NCBI RefSeq assembly: GCF_000200735.1
Contig: NC_014970.1
Span: forward strand, 372,001-436,000
Direction of reading: 5' to 3'
DNA from: Mycoplasma haemofelis str. Langford 1
Lineage (GTDB): Bacteria > Bacillota_I > Bacilli_A > Mycoplasmatales > Mycoplasmoidaceae
DNA length: 64,000 nt
Position 1 is the first letter of the stretch. Every line of letters begins with the position of its first letter. Of the stretch, positions 1 through 10,884 are shown one piece after another. A program made the position numbers and the translations under genes. Under the pieces are notes generated by a model. The model was not told the DNA's origin, did not search any database, and saw only the letters and a list, made by a program, of their open reading frames with translations.

Positions 1-576
1 TGATTTGGCACCTTCTTGACCACATCTTTGTTTAAAGTCAGCAGTGGCAGTCCCAGAAGTTACAGTGAGACTTCATATATTGCCACTCTTATACGTGTTT
101 CAAAGATCGGATCATGCGGCATCGTTGCTGTTATGTTCCGATAATGCTTGGTAACCCTTTGCTCAAATTCAATCTTTAGCGTAAGCGTCTCTAGTGCAGT
201 AATCTAAAGCTAGTTCATATCTCTCAGAATCCACTCCCCCAACCTTCTCTTCAAATAACTTCTCGCAAGCTTTCATGAATGCTTCTGGAGCATTTCCATC
301 TGGATTAGAAAGTTCTACGGATAGTGGATTACTCCTAGATCCTAAATGTGCACTCACATAGTTCTTCCATACAAATTTCCATTCCTTTGGAGAACCATCA
401 TCCTTTCCATCATATCCCTTCCTTAGAAGTCTCTTATCGGGTCTATTCTTACTTAGTAATTTCTCTATAGATTGTGGAGTGGCCTTGGAGGAGCTTCCTA
501 CAGCTAATGTTGTAATTCCTGCAATACCCGCAGATGCTGTAAGCCCCAAAGCCCCTTTCAATACCAAAGCATTCAT
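1..576 (-). CDS. Family A protein, WK type, 3' end outside window
   Basis: At least 192 codons; the stop lies beyond the left edge. Residues about 5-27 form a hydrophobic anchor, followed by a basic stretch (KRLLRKGYDGK) and Trp-rich segments WKFVWKNY and WSDLWNTYK, one per module. Cys near 104, 127 and 185. Five UGA codons after residue 135 are read as Trp; under the standard code the gene would stop at 169. ATG start at 576. Divergent from the gene at 693. No known function; a membrane-anchored exterior protein is inferred from the layout. Confidence 0.85.
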
Positions 577-692
577 GATTTAAATCGTGGGGATGGTAGT
601 TACACCGTTAATCATTATTTCAAGATTTTTCAATGGAAATAATGATGATTCTTAGAGAGTGAACTTATTAATGATTGGCAGTAGGAGTAATA
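577..692. promoter_or_regulatory. Divergent intergenic region
   Basis: 116 bp between two outward-facing genes, so both promoters should lie here. AT-rich, with several TAAT/ATTATT stretches, but I cannot pick one -10 box. No ORF or hairpin of note. Confidence 0.4.
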
Positions 693-1367
693 ATGAGTTC
701 TTTAGCTTTTAAGGCCGCAGCAGGAGCCGCTTCTGTTGGAGGAGTTGTGGGGGGAGGGATTTTAGTTAATAATCACCTATTATCCAAGGATGATAATCGT
801 TCTACCATTGGAGAGTTGATTGCTAAGAGTAAGACTAAGATAGCAGTAAGTGAGGATGCAAAGTGGAATGAATTGTGAACTAAGTATAAGAGTGAAAATC
901 AGAATAAGGGAAAAGGGCAGGATGATTGGAAGTTAGAGGAATGGGAGGGAAGCAATAACCCTGAGACTATTCCTAACTCCTATAAGAGTAAGTGCGTTGC
1001 TTTATCTGGTGAGAAGGTGGAAGGAGAGGGAGATTCTAAGTATCTTGAGTTTTTAAAGAGGTGTGTGAGAGATAAGAATGTTGGAGATCTTTTAAAGGGT
1101 TTCACTTTGCTTTCAACTAGTGGAGATGACACTAAATGAAAGAATAGATTTAAGAAATATAAGGTTGCCAAGAGTGGCGAGACTTATCCAATTGCAGAAA
1201 TTGCTTTGGAAGCGAATGATTCTGAGGAGACTTCTGATCATTTAAAGAAATTGAAAGAGGGTTGTTCTAAGCAGTGGAGTAAGTCTGTTACTGGGAGTGA
1301 AGAGGAGTCTTATTTAGAGGCGGTAAAAACTTGGTGTTCGGCTGAGGTAACTACTCACGATTCTTAG
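693..1367 (+). CDS. Family A protein, WK type
   Basis: 224 aa. ATG at 693 chosen because the peptide MSSLAFKAAAG matches the start pattern of its paralogs; a TTG at 675 in frame adds six residues and is less likely. Gly/Ala-rich anchor at about 8-28. Cys near 101, 122, 189 and 213 (last in TWCSAE). Two internal UGA Trp codons. The stop TAG is 1 bp before the next ATG, so the two genes are probably cotranscribed. Closest in style to the genes at 7192 and 20926. Confidence 0.85.
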
Positions 1368-1368
1368 T

Positions 1369-2028
1369 ATGGGTAAAGTAGCTTATTTTGCTTTAGGAAC
1401 TGCGGGAGCGGGAGGATTGGGTGCTGGAGGTGTAACTCTTTACAATAAGCTTGGACAAGCTGAAGAATCTAAGGCCACTTCCATTGTTACTTTGAAGGAT
1501 AAGTATTCCCAAGCTATATTGAATGCAAGTGATACTGGTATATGAGATAAGAAGTATGAAGCTCTTAAGACGGCATCTCCAAGTAACTCTAAACTAAGAG
1601 ATGCTGTTAATAAAGCTAAGCTTTCTAATCCTGATAAGAATGGGGCGTTGGAGCTTTTGAAATCAGGATGTGAAGAAGTTTATTTAGTTCAGGCAGACGA
1701 TGCAAGTGGATTGTCGGATTTTAAATCCCTTTGTTCCAAGACTAATGAAAATGTCACTTCATCAACAGGTAGTTTCATTACAGATCAAGTCTCTGGAAAT
1801 AGTGATAAGTGAGATAAATCTTTAACTAGCTTAAAGGATCATACAGGAGAGTTGGATGATGTTCTTAAGAAGTTAAAAGAAGGGATTCAATCGTCTCAAT
1901 CTACTTTCCCACAAGATAAGAAGACAGAGCTTAAGAACTGATGTGATGCAGCTAGAGCTTCAATATTTGAGGGATCTAATTCAGTTAAATTTAAGAATCA
2001 GGAAACCTTTTGTAAGTCTTCTACTTAG
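1369..2028 (+). CDS. Family A protein, SKT type
   Basis: 219 aa. Anchor at about 4-26, then KYSQAIL, a GCEEVY segment, FKSLCSKTNEN at the module boundary and ELKNWCDAA / ETFCKSST in module 2. Four Cys. UGA encodes Trp at IWDKKY, DKWDKS and NWCDA. Its stop is followed with no spacing by the stop of the convergent gene at 2029-2031. Confidence 0.88.
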
Positions 2029-2688
2029 TTAAGCAGTTGAAGCTTCTTCTATCTTAGCTCCCCCTTCTGTACATCAATTGTACACTTGATCATACGTAGA
2101 TTCATGAGCATAGAATAGGGCTTGAGATTTCTTATTGCACCAAGCTTTAATCTTTTCTAAATCTTTATTTTCCTCATGACTTTGACTCCAAGTGCCCTCC
2201 AATCCTTCTATTTGAGATCGGGGAGTTTTCTTAGGGGTAGTCTTTCTTTTTCCGTAGGTGGAACTTCATTTGGTACTGTCTCCACTACTTTCAGTAAGAA
2301 CGGAGGTGCCTTTTCTGGATAGTTGACTGGTTATGCTTCTGACGACACAATAGCTCTTAATTCCTTTTAAATCCTTGTAGGTTTCTGAATAATTCTCCTT
2401 TAATTTGGAGGAACATCACTCCTCCAGAGCTGTTCCACCCAATACCTTGCCATTTCCATTAAATCCTATGAGAGTCTTGATATTCTGTTCATCAGATTCA
2501 AATTCGGCCTCTCATTGCTGTTTAGAATGCTCTTTATTAGTGATGGAAGAGATTAGTACATGGCCATCCTTGGTAAGTTGGCTTGCTATGGTAGTTTTAT
2601 TGGAAAGGTAGAGGGATCCGGCATAAGCTCCTGTGGCGCCAATTCCAGAAGCTGCGGCTGCTATAGCTCCTTTAGTAAGAGGGGTCAT
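2029..2688 (-). CDS. Family A protein, SSI type
   Basis: 219 aa, ATG at 2688. Anchor at about 5-30, then LISSI, a Gln-Trp-Glu segment and an acidic helix, EEWCSSKLKE, KSYCVVRSI, KAWCNKK and a last NWCTEGG. The C-terminal NWCTEGGA is nearly the same as in the gene at 6538. TAG-less end abuts the gene before it. Its ATG overlaps the stop of the upstream minus-strand gene by 1 bp, the coupling seen all through this array. Confidence 0.88.
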
Positions 2689-3332
2689 TAAACAGATTCT
2701 TTAGTACATCAAAGATCTACATTCCTTAAGGCGTCTTCGAAATCTGTATGAGTCGTTTCTAATTTAGCTTGAGTGGAGCATTGCTCCTTGATCTTGGTTC
2801 TCTTTTCCTCTTTGCTTTTGCTGTCTTCAAAAGTTATCCACTTATTGGGATGAGAATCATGCTTGGTTACTATCTTGTCTCATTCTCCGTCGTTATTGGA
2901 TTGACCGGCTTCGGTGTTCAGAAAAGTTCTACCTTTTAGCTTATTCTGAACTGATACGGGAACAACGCACCATCTCCTAGATAGTCGGTAGTTATCTTCG
3001 TTAGACGAGTCTCCCAGTAGATATTGCAAACAAGAATTCTTTATTCCCTCTAATACAGTAGCATCATCATCCTTATTGACTCCAGAGAATCTCTTGGTGT
3101 CCGTATTTTCCTTTTTATACTCAGTCTTTATTTTCTCCCAATCGCTGCCTGCGGTATTTTCAAAATTCAAAGGAGTGTATCCTTCTTGGGTGAGCTTATC
3201 TCTTATTGAAGTTATGGCCTTAGCTTCCTTCTTGTCCCCTGAAGTTAAGTTGTTGACTAAGAAATAACCACCAACTGAACTACCAACTCCACCCAAGAGA
3301 ATGGAGCCCTTGGTTAATGCGCTTAGTGCCAT
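2688..3332 (-). CDS. Family A protein, VVP type
   Basis: 214 aa, ATG at 3332. Anchor at about 9-27, a TSIRDKLTQEGYTPL helix, KNSCLQY, then the diagnostic RRWCVVPVSVQNKLKG linking modules 1 and 2; module 2 ends VDLWCTKESV. Paralog of 5249-5899, which shares GYTPL and the RRWCVVP block. Overlaps both neighbours by 1 bp at start and stop. Confidence 0.9.
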
Positions 3333-3955
3333 TATTTAGGGACAGAACATCAATCTTGGAATTTGGAATAGTCATTTAAGTAGGTCTTTTCTAGGGAAGT
3401 TTTAGATTTCAAGGAACGGCATCCGCCTTTCATGGCCTTTATTCTTTCATCATCAACTGTATCATTTTGAAGATCAGTTATGCTGACAGACATTCTGCTA
3501 CTTTCCGGAGATGTAAGATGCTTCCTCACTAGGGAGACTCAAGTATCTTTATCATCTTGATTGTCATCGACATCATTGAGTACCCTCCTCCCTTGCTTTT
3601 CTATTCTGGATTGAATGGTGATTGGAATAGTACATCACCTTGAGGCCTTATTCTTATCCGTCTCTGAGTAGCTTTCAGATTTGAGAATAGATAGGCATTG
3701 TTCTTTGAGTTGATCTACTGTTAAATCTATAGAGGCAATCTTAAATGCCTCTTCCGCCGTTCCCTTGACCTTATTGTATTCTGCGAGAGTTTTACTCCAT
3801 TGATCATGACCTTCTCCCATCAGAGTAAATCCCTCTGATTCTAACTTGCTGGCTAAGGTATTCTTATTGCCTAGATTACGAGCAAGAAGAATACCTCCTC
3901 CGGCGACTCCACCTAAGCCAAGAGTTCCCATGGCTATTTTTGGAATGATGCTCAT
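3332..3955 (-). CDS. Family A protein, VVP type
   Basis: 207 aa, ATG at 3955. Anchor at about 6-25, KLESEGFTLMGEG, KEQCLSILKS, then NKASRWCTIPITIQSRI in the central position (TIP replaces VVP), KGGCRSLK and QDWCSVPK at the end. Paralog of 5902-6534. First gene of the minus-strand run that ends at 2029. Confidence 0.88.
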
Positions 3956-4020
3956 TATTAAGATTTGTGGAGGCCGCCCTTAATGGGGATCGGTAATTAT
4001 GCTTTAACTTTCTTTAGATT
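3956..4020. promoter_or_regulatory. Divergent intergenic region
   Basis: 65 bp between the minus-strand run 2029-3955 and the plus-strand gene at 4021. TAATTATGCT 24-33 bp before the plus-strand ATG is the best -10-like match. Weak evidence. Confidence 0.3.
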
Positions 4021-4608
4021 ATGCCTACTATTAAGACTTTAGTTACGTTCCCTATTGTTGGTGTGTCTGGGGCTTTTATAGTTTCTAATCTGGACTTAAT
4101 ATTTCACGATGAGCCTGCCAATATCAGGAGTAAGTTAATTAGAGATGGCTTTAGATTGCTGTCAAGTGATTCTAGTTATTGGGAATTGCTATGGAGTAAG
4201 CATGAAGAAGAGTCGAGTCTAAAGGAGAAGTTGCCCATTCTAGTTAATAATCTAGAAAGCTTCAAGGTAGCTTGCGAAGAGGTGATTCAATTTACTGATT
4301 TGAATACCTATTATTCTCAAGCTAGTAGGTGATGTGTAGTTCCACAAGACTTTGAAGATAGATTGAAATTTATAGGAAATAAGGAGATCTTGGAATCTGA
4401 TGGGATTTGGGGAGACTTACTCTCTAAGTATGAGAAGGATAGTAATAATTCCTTTGTCTCTTCCCTAGGGAGTCAAAGTACTCAGGAATTGAAGATAAAG
4501 GCACTGCAGAAGTTTTGTAAGGATACTAAAGAGAAGAAGCTGAAAACTTATGACAAAGACTTCTCCAAGGATTTCCCCTTGTTCTTAATGTGATGTACTA
4601 AGCGTTAG
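4021..4608 (+). CDS. Family A protein, VVP type, single plus-strand gene
   Basis: 195 aa, ATG at 4021. Hydrophobic start (LVTFPIVGVSGAFIV), IRSKLIRDGFRLLSSD, VACEEVI, ASRWCVVPQDFEDRLKF, then LQKFCKDT and a short C-terminal MWCTKR. UGA is Trp in both WC motifs. The anchor is less Gly-rich than in the neighbours. Its last 11 bp overlap the end of the convergent gene at 4598. Confidence 0.87.
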
Positions 4609-5242
4609 TACTTTCGGTACATCAGTCTTTTACATGACTGTATGTGTCTTCGTAAGCTAAGAAATCTGAATCATTTTTCTCCTTACACCAACGTTTAATT
4701 ATTGGTAAATCGGTATCTTTCTTATCTGTGCCGGAATCTGCGGGTCACGCTTCAGCTAATCCTGTTTGGGTTCGTGGAGTTTTGGCTTGTTTGCGTTTGT
4801 TATAGGTAGCTTCTCATTTAGAGTTATCGTCCTGATTTTCAGTAAGGATAGCCTTATTTCCGTTTCTAATTAATCAGTCCTTTATGCTCTTTATAACGCA
4901 ATACTTTTTGACGTTCTCTAAGCCGTCAACCTTATCTGAGTATTCTTCTGCTAATTTAGAAGTGCATCACTTTCCTAATGCTTCACCACCTTTACTTTCA
5001 TCATCATCTTCCTTCAAGTTGAGAAGGGATTTGATTGATGCCTTATCCGACTTAAATTCTTCTTTCCACTGAAGCTTAAGATGATCGGGATTCTTTATAG
5101 AAGAGATCAATTTGTATCCAGAGCTGGTCAGGTGTTTGGATACTGAAGTTGTATTAGTTAAGTAACGAGAGCCCACGTAGGCTCCTGTGGCTGTCGTTCC
5201 TACAGTGGCAGCAGCCACCCCTCCTTTCATCAGATATGACAT
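4598..5242 (-). CDS. Family A protein, SSI type
   Basis: 214 aa, ATG at 5242. Anchor at about 9-28; SSGYKLISSI and LKLQWKEEFKSDK typical of the subtype; LGKWCTSKLA, KKYCVIKSIKDWL, IKRWCKEK and KDWCTESTNA. Nearest relative is 6538-7191. The stop lies inside the last codons of the opposite-strand gene 4021-4608. Confidence 0.88.
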
Positions 5243-5248
5243 AGGAGG

Positions 5249-5899
5249 TTAACCTGCTGTTCCGGCCGCTTGAGTGCACCATAAATTTACTTGGTTTAAA
5301 GATTCTTCAAATTCTTCCTTAGTGGTCTCTATGGCGGCTTTTGTTTCGCATTGCTTCTTGATTTCAGTTTTCTTATCATCGCTGCTCTTTCCGCTTTCCG
5401 AAAAAGTCACGAATTTATTGTTATCCTTATCGTTCTTCTTAACTACTTCATCCCATTTGGAATGATCATCGGACTCGTTGGTTCCGGATTTGAGTAAATT
5501 ACCGGCTCCTAATTTATCCTTCACAGATATAGGAACCACACATCACCTTCTAGACATCTTGTAATTAGACTCGTTGGTGGATTCTTCCTTTAGATATCGT
5601 AGGCAGGAATCCCTGATCCCAGATAATGTATTATTTCCCTCCTTTTCAACGCCAGAAAATCTCTTATCTTCGGAATTCTCTAACTTGTATGCCTCCTTAA
5701 TTTTGCTTCATCCATCCCCATTAGTATTGGTGAAGTCTAAAGGTGTGTAGCCTTCACTTCTGAGTCTGTCTTCTATGGAGGTCACTTTATTCTCTTGCTT
5801 CTTGTCAGAAGATAAATGTGTTGCTAAGGCGTATCCTCCCGCAACACTGCCCGCTCCACCAAGAAGAGCGGCTCCTTTGTACAAAGAACTAATTGCCAT
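5249..5899 (-). CDS. Family A protein, VVP type
   Basis: 216 aa, ATG at 5899. Anchor at about 9-28, SIEDRLRSEGYTPLDF, RDSCLRYLK, MSRRWCVVPISVKDKLG, IKKQCETKA, NLWCTQAAG. Four Cys. Close paralog of 2688-3332, and the order VVP gene then TIP/TSP gene then SSI gene (5249, 5902, 6538) repeats the order 2688, 3332 reversed around 4021, suggesting duplicated blocks. Confidence 0.9.
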
Positions 5900-5901
5900 T
5901 C

Positions 5902-6534
5902 TTATTTAGAAACAGAACATCAGTCTGAGAACTTAGAATAGTCGCTTAGATAATCCTTCTCTATAGAAGTCTTATCTTTTAAATCCCTACAGCCCTTCTT
6001 GATTGAGTTGATTCTTGTATCATCAACTGTTTCATTGGTGGAAAGGGTATTAATGCTGATGCCAAGCTTGTTCTTGGCACTGGCGTCTAAATGCTTTTTA
6101 ACTAGATCTACTCAAATACCTTTGTCTGTGTCTCCTCCATCCACATCATGAAGAGATCTTCTACCTAGCTTATCTATTCTGTCTTTTACGGAAATGGGAG
6201 AAGTACATCATCTTATGGCTTTGACCCTTTCTGATTCGGAGTAACTTTCCTTCTTCAAGACAGACTCACACTTATCCTTTAATTGCTTATCTGTTAATTC
6301 CTTGCTAGAGACTTCAAAAGCTTCATCCGAATTCCCTTTAACTGAATTGTATTTGGATAGGGTTGTGGCTCATTGTGGATTGTCATTCTTCATGGGACTA
6401 AAGCCCTCTTGTTGAAGTTTGTAGGATAGAGTCGACTGATTCTCTTTGAAGAGGTGTTGGGAAGCCAAGAAACCTCCGCCAACGGCTCCTCCAGTTCCGA
6501 GCGCTCCTAAAGCTACTTTTGAAGCAATATCCAT
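5902..6534 (-). CDS. Family A protein, VVP type
   Basis: 210 aa, ATG at 6534. Anchor at about 4-25; LQQEGFSPM, KDKCESVLKK, KAIRWCTSPISVKDRI in the centre, KKGCRDLKDK and SDWCSVSK at the end. Paralog of 3332-3955, sharing LGRRSLHDVD/LGRRVLNDVD in module 2. Lies 2 bp upstream of the next gene in the same run. Confidence 0.88.
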
Positions 6535-6537
6535 TTA

Positions 6538-7191
6538 TTAAGTGGCAACATTAGCTCCCCCTTCGGTGCATCAGTTATTAACGTGAGTGTAGGTTTGTTG
6601 GTAGGCTAAGAAATGTGATTTGGATTGGGCTTTACATCATGGCTTAATGATCTTTAAATCCTCATCTTTGGAATTACTGTGTTGCGCCCATTCCCCAGTT
6701 AAACCAACTTGAGATCGAGGAGATAGAGTCGTAGTTTCTTTTCTCTTGTTGTAAGTATTCTCTCACTTAGTGTTATCTCCCGAGTCGTCAGTTAGTATCT
6801 TCTTGTTATTGTCCCTAGATAATTGACTTTCTATAGTTCTGAGAACGCAATAGTTTTTAACGCCTTCTAATTCCTTAGAGTTCTCCAAATATTCCTTCTT
6901 TAAATTGATATTACATCAAGCTTCTAAAGCCTTACCTCCGTCTTCATCGCTTCCTTGGGAGAAACCTATGAGAGTCTTTATTTTCTCTTTATCGGATTTA
7001 AATTCCTCTTGTCACTGAAGCTTAAGGTGTTCGGAATTATCTATGGATGAGATTAGTTTGTATCCAGATTCCTCAAGATGGTGAGCTACAGAGGACTTAT
7101 TATTCCTGAGGTAACGGGAACCCGCATACGCTCCAGTTGTGGCGGCAACTCCTCCTAGCCCCACCATTCCTAACTTGTAAGCTATATTCAT
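6538..7191 (-). CDS. Family A protein, SSI type
   Basis: 217 aa, ATG at 7191. Anchor at about 6-25; ESGYKLISSI, LKLQWQEEFKSDKEK, LEAWCNINLKK, KNYCVLRTI, IKPWCKAQS, NNWCTEGGANVAT. Nearest relatives are 4598-5242 and 2029-2688. Start codon directly follows the stop of the upstream gene at 7192. Confidence 0.88.
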
Positions 7192-7830
7192 CTATGAGAA
7201 TGTAGACTCGGAAGAACATCACTTCTTAATTGATTCAAAGTTATTCAGATATGCCTCTTCCTTTATAGGTTTATTGAATGCTGTTTCACATGCCCCAGAA
7301 AGCTTAGAAAAGCTATTTTCCTTAGTTTCGCTTTCGGCTATTGTGAATCCTTGGAGAGATGCTTTGGTGTCTTCCTTAAATTTCTCCCATCTGGTTTTTC
7401 ATTTCTCATCGTGACTGCTTTCTTTAGTTAGAAGAGTTACTCCCTTCTCTTTAAAGAGATCACTAATCTTCTTATCTCGAAAGCAATACTTTACAGCATT
7501 CTGATATCTTGTATCCTCCTTGCTCTTTACCCTCTCCAAAAGAATGGAGGAGCATCGGTCTTTAAAAGTTTTTAATATTTCTGAGGGAGCTGGACTTACC
7601 CACCCTTCGAGCTTTCAAACATCTTCCTTAGTCCCCTTATTTGAATTGTTACTTTTATAAAGGTCTCATTTCTCATTCCACTCACTGTCTTCTTTAACTA
7701 GGATGATGGTCTTATCTTCCCTTGCTAAGGAAGATATATCCCTAGATGTGTCGCTAAGAATTCCAGAATATCAAACTCCGGTTCCGGCGGCTCCCAGAGC
7801 TGCTGTAGATGCTAATCCGTACTTAATCAT
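7192..7830 (-). CDS. Family A protein, WK type
   Basis: 212 aa. ATG at 7830 is the only ATG in frame before an upstream stop. Short hydrophobic start (GLASTAALGAAGTGVWY), then SEWNEKWDLYK and DEKWKTRWEKFK at equal positions of the two modules, KDRCSSILLE, VKYCFRDKK, SGACETAF, IKKWCSSES. Resembles 49732-50391 and 693-1367. Confidence 0.86.
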
Positions 7831-7910
7831 GGCGGCAGCCGCTTCTAAGTTTGGCTGTATTGGGAGAGCATTTTTTATTAATGCTGAAATTCTTTAAGAA
7901 TCGGTATTGA

Positions 7911-8393
7911 ATGGTGGCCTCTACCACAGTTACAGTAGTTGCCACCAGTCTAGGCGCCATTAACTTCTTCTCGGAGGATAAGGAGTCGTTTGTGGAAGAT
8001 ATGTTGAAAGCCTTAGAGGAGGAGGGGTTGGATGAAATTGCTATGGGTAGAGTTAAGTATCCTGAGAGTGCTACTATCGAACAGAAGGGGTATATAGATA
8101 GGATTATTAAATTTGAAAGGGATAATGGACTGTGTCTAATTTTCTTTGTTCATAAAGAGGCGGAGGGAAGTCACTATAGGGTGGATAATAATTTCTGAAT
8201 TCAAGAAGATAAGGTCACTTCTAGGAATCTATTTGAAGAATTCGTGGGAATTACTAGCTCTTCAAAAATAGCAAATGCCTGTAGAGAGGCGGGAATGGAT
8301 AAGAAGGTTTTAATTAAGAATAATGGAAGTAATGTGTGGGACTACTTTGTGGAAGATCAGAGTAAGGAGAAATTTAGTTCTTGGAAGGAGTAA
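7911..8393 (+). CDS. Family B protein with GSHYRVDN motif
   Basis: 160 aa, ATG at 7911. Short hydrophobic start, then acidic helix, FERDNGLCLIFFVHKE, GSHYRVDNNFW, ANACREAGMDKKVLIKN and a final WDYF segment. Shares the core FERxNGxC, GSHYRV and CREAG/CRAAG with 49209-49751; 61865-62386 has FENTHGCKIHFVH and GSHYRVDNSFW. One UGA Trp (NNFW). The 3' end overlaps the convergent gene at 8374 by 20 bp. Function unknown; the Tyr/His-rich core could be a ligand-binding fold, but that is a guess. Confidence 0.86.
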
Positions 8394-8994
8394 TGGATTC
8401 TGAAGTGCATCACATCTTGGCCTTTTCTAAGTAGGAGTCAAAATTCTCTTCCCAATGATCTTTCTCAACCACCACCTTGCACTGGTCTCTTAATTTGCTT
8501 CAATTAGTTTGATCAGAGTTGGCAGACTGGAGAGTTAAGGATTCTATTTGATTATTTCCAGTTCCTTTTGTTACGTAGGAAGCAGCCAATGAGGTTCATT
8601 GTTGCTGATGTGTATTCTCGGTTGTAGTTAATACATTAAGACCTAATTTGGATAGCCTAGTGGATATGTTTTGAGGAACCACACAGTATCTTCTTGCCTT
8701 CTTGTAGTCTTCCTCTGCTTCTTTATCTTTCGAAAGAAGCTCTTGGCAGATGGACTTTAACTTGTCTTCACTTATATCGGCAGCACCGGAAGCTTTCTTG
8801 GAGTTATATTTGGATAAAGAGGTAGATCAATGGGAAGTGTGAGAAGCATTTAGTAACTCAAATCCTTCACTCACTAATCGAGTACTTACAGTTGGCTTTT
8901 CATCGGAGGAAATAGCATTCTTAATTAAAAACCCGCCACCTACAGCTCCCCCTAGGGCAGCGGTAGAAGTTAATCCCATCTTTAAAGCATTCAT
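8374..8994 (-). CDS. Family A protein, VVP type
   Basis: 206 aa, ATG at 8994; another CAT at 8988-8990 is out of frame. Anchor at about 7-25, VSTRLVSEGFELL, KSICQELL, KARRYCVVPQNISTRL with Tyr replacing Trp, LRDQCKVVVEKDHW and AKMWCTSES. Module 2 end (KDHWEENFDSYLEKA) matches 33263-33892 and 36247-36930. Confidence 0.87.
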
Positions 8995-8999
8995 GCTTC

Positions 9000-9608
9000 C
9001 TATCCTCCTGCCGTCTTAGTGCAGAATTCCTTAAAGTTAGGAATCTCTCCTTTGAAGATCTCCGTTGATAATCGTTTGCATTCCGTTAGCATCTTTCCCT
9101 TTCATGTAGCATCCACATTTTGACCTTTAGTTTTGTGTATGTCTTGAAAGCCTTCTTGTAAATCACCCTCGCCCTTCTGTTTAAAGCCATCTCAACTGCT
9201 GTCAAAGTCTGTGTCTTTGTCCACAAGACCTTTACCGGTCTCTATCTTGTCTCCGTTATTGAAGGAGCAATAATTCTTGAAGTCATCAAAGTAGAGACTG
9301 TCTATTGATTCTTCGTGGATAGATTTACATCCTTTCTCGAAAGCAGATTTGGCTTCGTCTGCTTTCTTATCTTTCTTTTTCTGTTTGGCTATTTGTAAAT
9401 CAGGATGCTTGGGTTGAGAGGATTCCTCTTTTAAAGCTTCCAACTTCTTATTTATAGTGGTCGTGTCATCGAAAAATCCCTTCACAGCCAATTGATACTT
9501 GGATTTAAGGGATTCCTTGGTGGGTAGAGATCTCCACCCAAGGTATCCAGCACCGGAAACTCCGGCCAAACCAGCACACCCCAAGCACATCTTCAAGGGA
9601 GCAGACAT
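9000..9608 (-). CDS. Family A protein, SKT type
   Basis: 202 aa, ATG at 9608. Anchor at about 5-26 with two extra Cys (KMCLGCAG), which could be a lipidation-like or anchor feature but no clear lipobox follows. Then KYQLAVKGFF, FEKGCKSIHEE, NYCSFNNGDKIETGK, TECKRLSTEIF, NFKEFCTK. Close paralog of 32658-33260: KSKY-LAVKGFF/L, NYCSFNN-DKIETGK and GEIPNFKEFC are shared. Confidence 0.88.
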
Positions 9609-10237
9609 TACCCTTGTTGTTCTTTGCAGTAAAGTTCTTGATTTTTAAAAGTCACAGATTCCGAACCTTCGTAAAGCTCTAATTGAACTGAATCACATCA
9701 TGTCTTAAGGGGCTTTCTATCATTTTGATCATAGGAATTCTTATTGGCCAAAGAGAGCTTCAGTTGATTTAGCTTCTCTACCAATTCTCCTTTCTTGGAG
9801 ATATCATGATTCTTTAAGTTACCTAAAGCTGTATCTCATTTGTTGGAAGAGGATGTTGTAACTTCATCGGAAATTCAAGTAGTTGTGGAACTGGCATCTT
9901 TGTTGGTCTTAGAACAGTACTTCTTAAAGTCTTCTAGAAACTTAGGTTCTTCGGAAGAGGAGTCATAGATCTCTTTACAACCTTCTTTATGCTTTAGCTT
10001 TTTAGTGGCTTCATCTCCCCCAGTGGCAGCCGCTTCTTTTAATTTCAGATTGATAGGGGTCTTCCCAGTTAGGGTTGAAAACTTAGTATTTCACAAAGCA
10101 TCTTCATCTTTCAATATGGCAGAGACATATCTTTCCCTAAAGGTTGGAACGGGTTTGGGTTTTAAGAAAATATAACTTCCAAGTCCTGCACTCCCCACTC
10201 CAGCCATTCCCAATGTGGCAGGAATTAATTTACCCAT
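9608..10237 (-). CDS. Family A protein, SKT type
   Basis: 209 aa, ATG at 10237. Anchor at about 5-25; RERYVSAIL, HKEGCKEIYD, FKKYCSKTNKDASS, then a C-terminal NQELYCKEQQG. The strings KKYCSKTNKDA and QELYCKxxx recur in 51029-51658. TAATG overlap with the next gene. Confidence 0.88.
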
Positions 10238-10884
10238 TATTTAGTGCAATACTTCTTGGCATTCTGGGCACTCATTCCATCTTTTCCGAAGAATATCTCA
10301 TCCCCAAAAGCATCACATCATTCCTTTAACTGCTTTCTATCTTCTTCTGTTCATGGCGTTTTCTTGCTATCCGAATTTAATCGAATATTTAATTTCAACA
10401 TATCTCCCTGTAAGTCCTTCTTATCTGCCGCCTTTAATTGAGTCAACTTGTCATCCCATTCATTAGGGGGCTTTTTATTTTTGGGATTAGTGGTCTCTGC
10501 AGCAATTCAAGTGCCCCCAATTCCCTCTTTATTATTCTTGGAGCAATAATTCTTAAAGTCAGAAAAGTAAGGACTGGCTATTACGGAATAGCCATAAATC
10601 TCCTCGCATGCCTGTTTGTGTAATTGACGGAGTTGATCATTCTGCTCTTTATGCTTTGCAATCTCTTGTAGCTTGGGATGAGTTGGTTTGTCTCCTTGAA
10701 TAAGCTTTAATTTCTTATCCCAGATATCCCCATCCCCCAGTAAAGCCAATTTGTACTTATCTCTAAATGAAACCTTTACTTTAGAACTAATAGCTCTACT
10801 TCTTTTCGAAGGAGAAAGGTAGTAGGATCCCGAGATTCCTCCAGTTCCGGCTAGCACAATAGCTGCCGAAGTAAATCTAGACAC
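10237..10884 (-). CDS. Family A protein, SKT type, GTG start
   Basis: 215 aa. The start is GTG (10884-10882), chosen since MSRFTSAAIVLAGTGG gives the usual anchor and the upstream stop forms a TAGTG overlap. Then FRDKYKLALLGDG, KQACEEIYGY, FKNYCSKNNKEG, LKEWCDAFGD, AKKYCTK. A short basic insert (SPSKRSRAISSKVK) between anchor and module 1 is not seen in paralogs. Confidence 0.85.

Noticed and set aside
9000-9608. Lipoprotein signal in MSAPLKMCLGCAG
   Set aside because: No hydrophobic stretch before the Cys and no lipobox; Cys lie inside the anchor itself.
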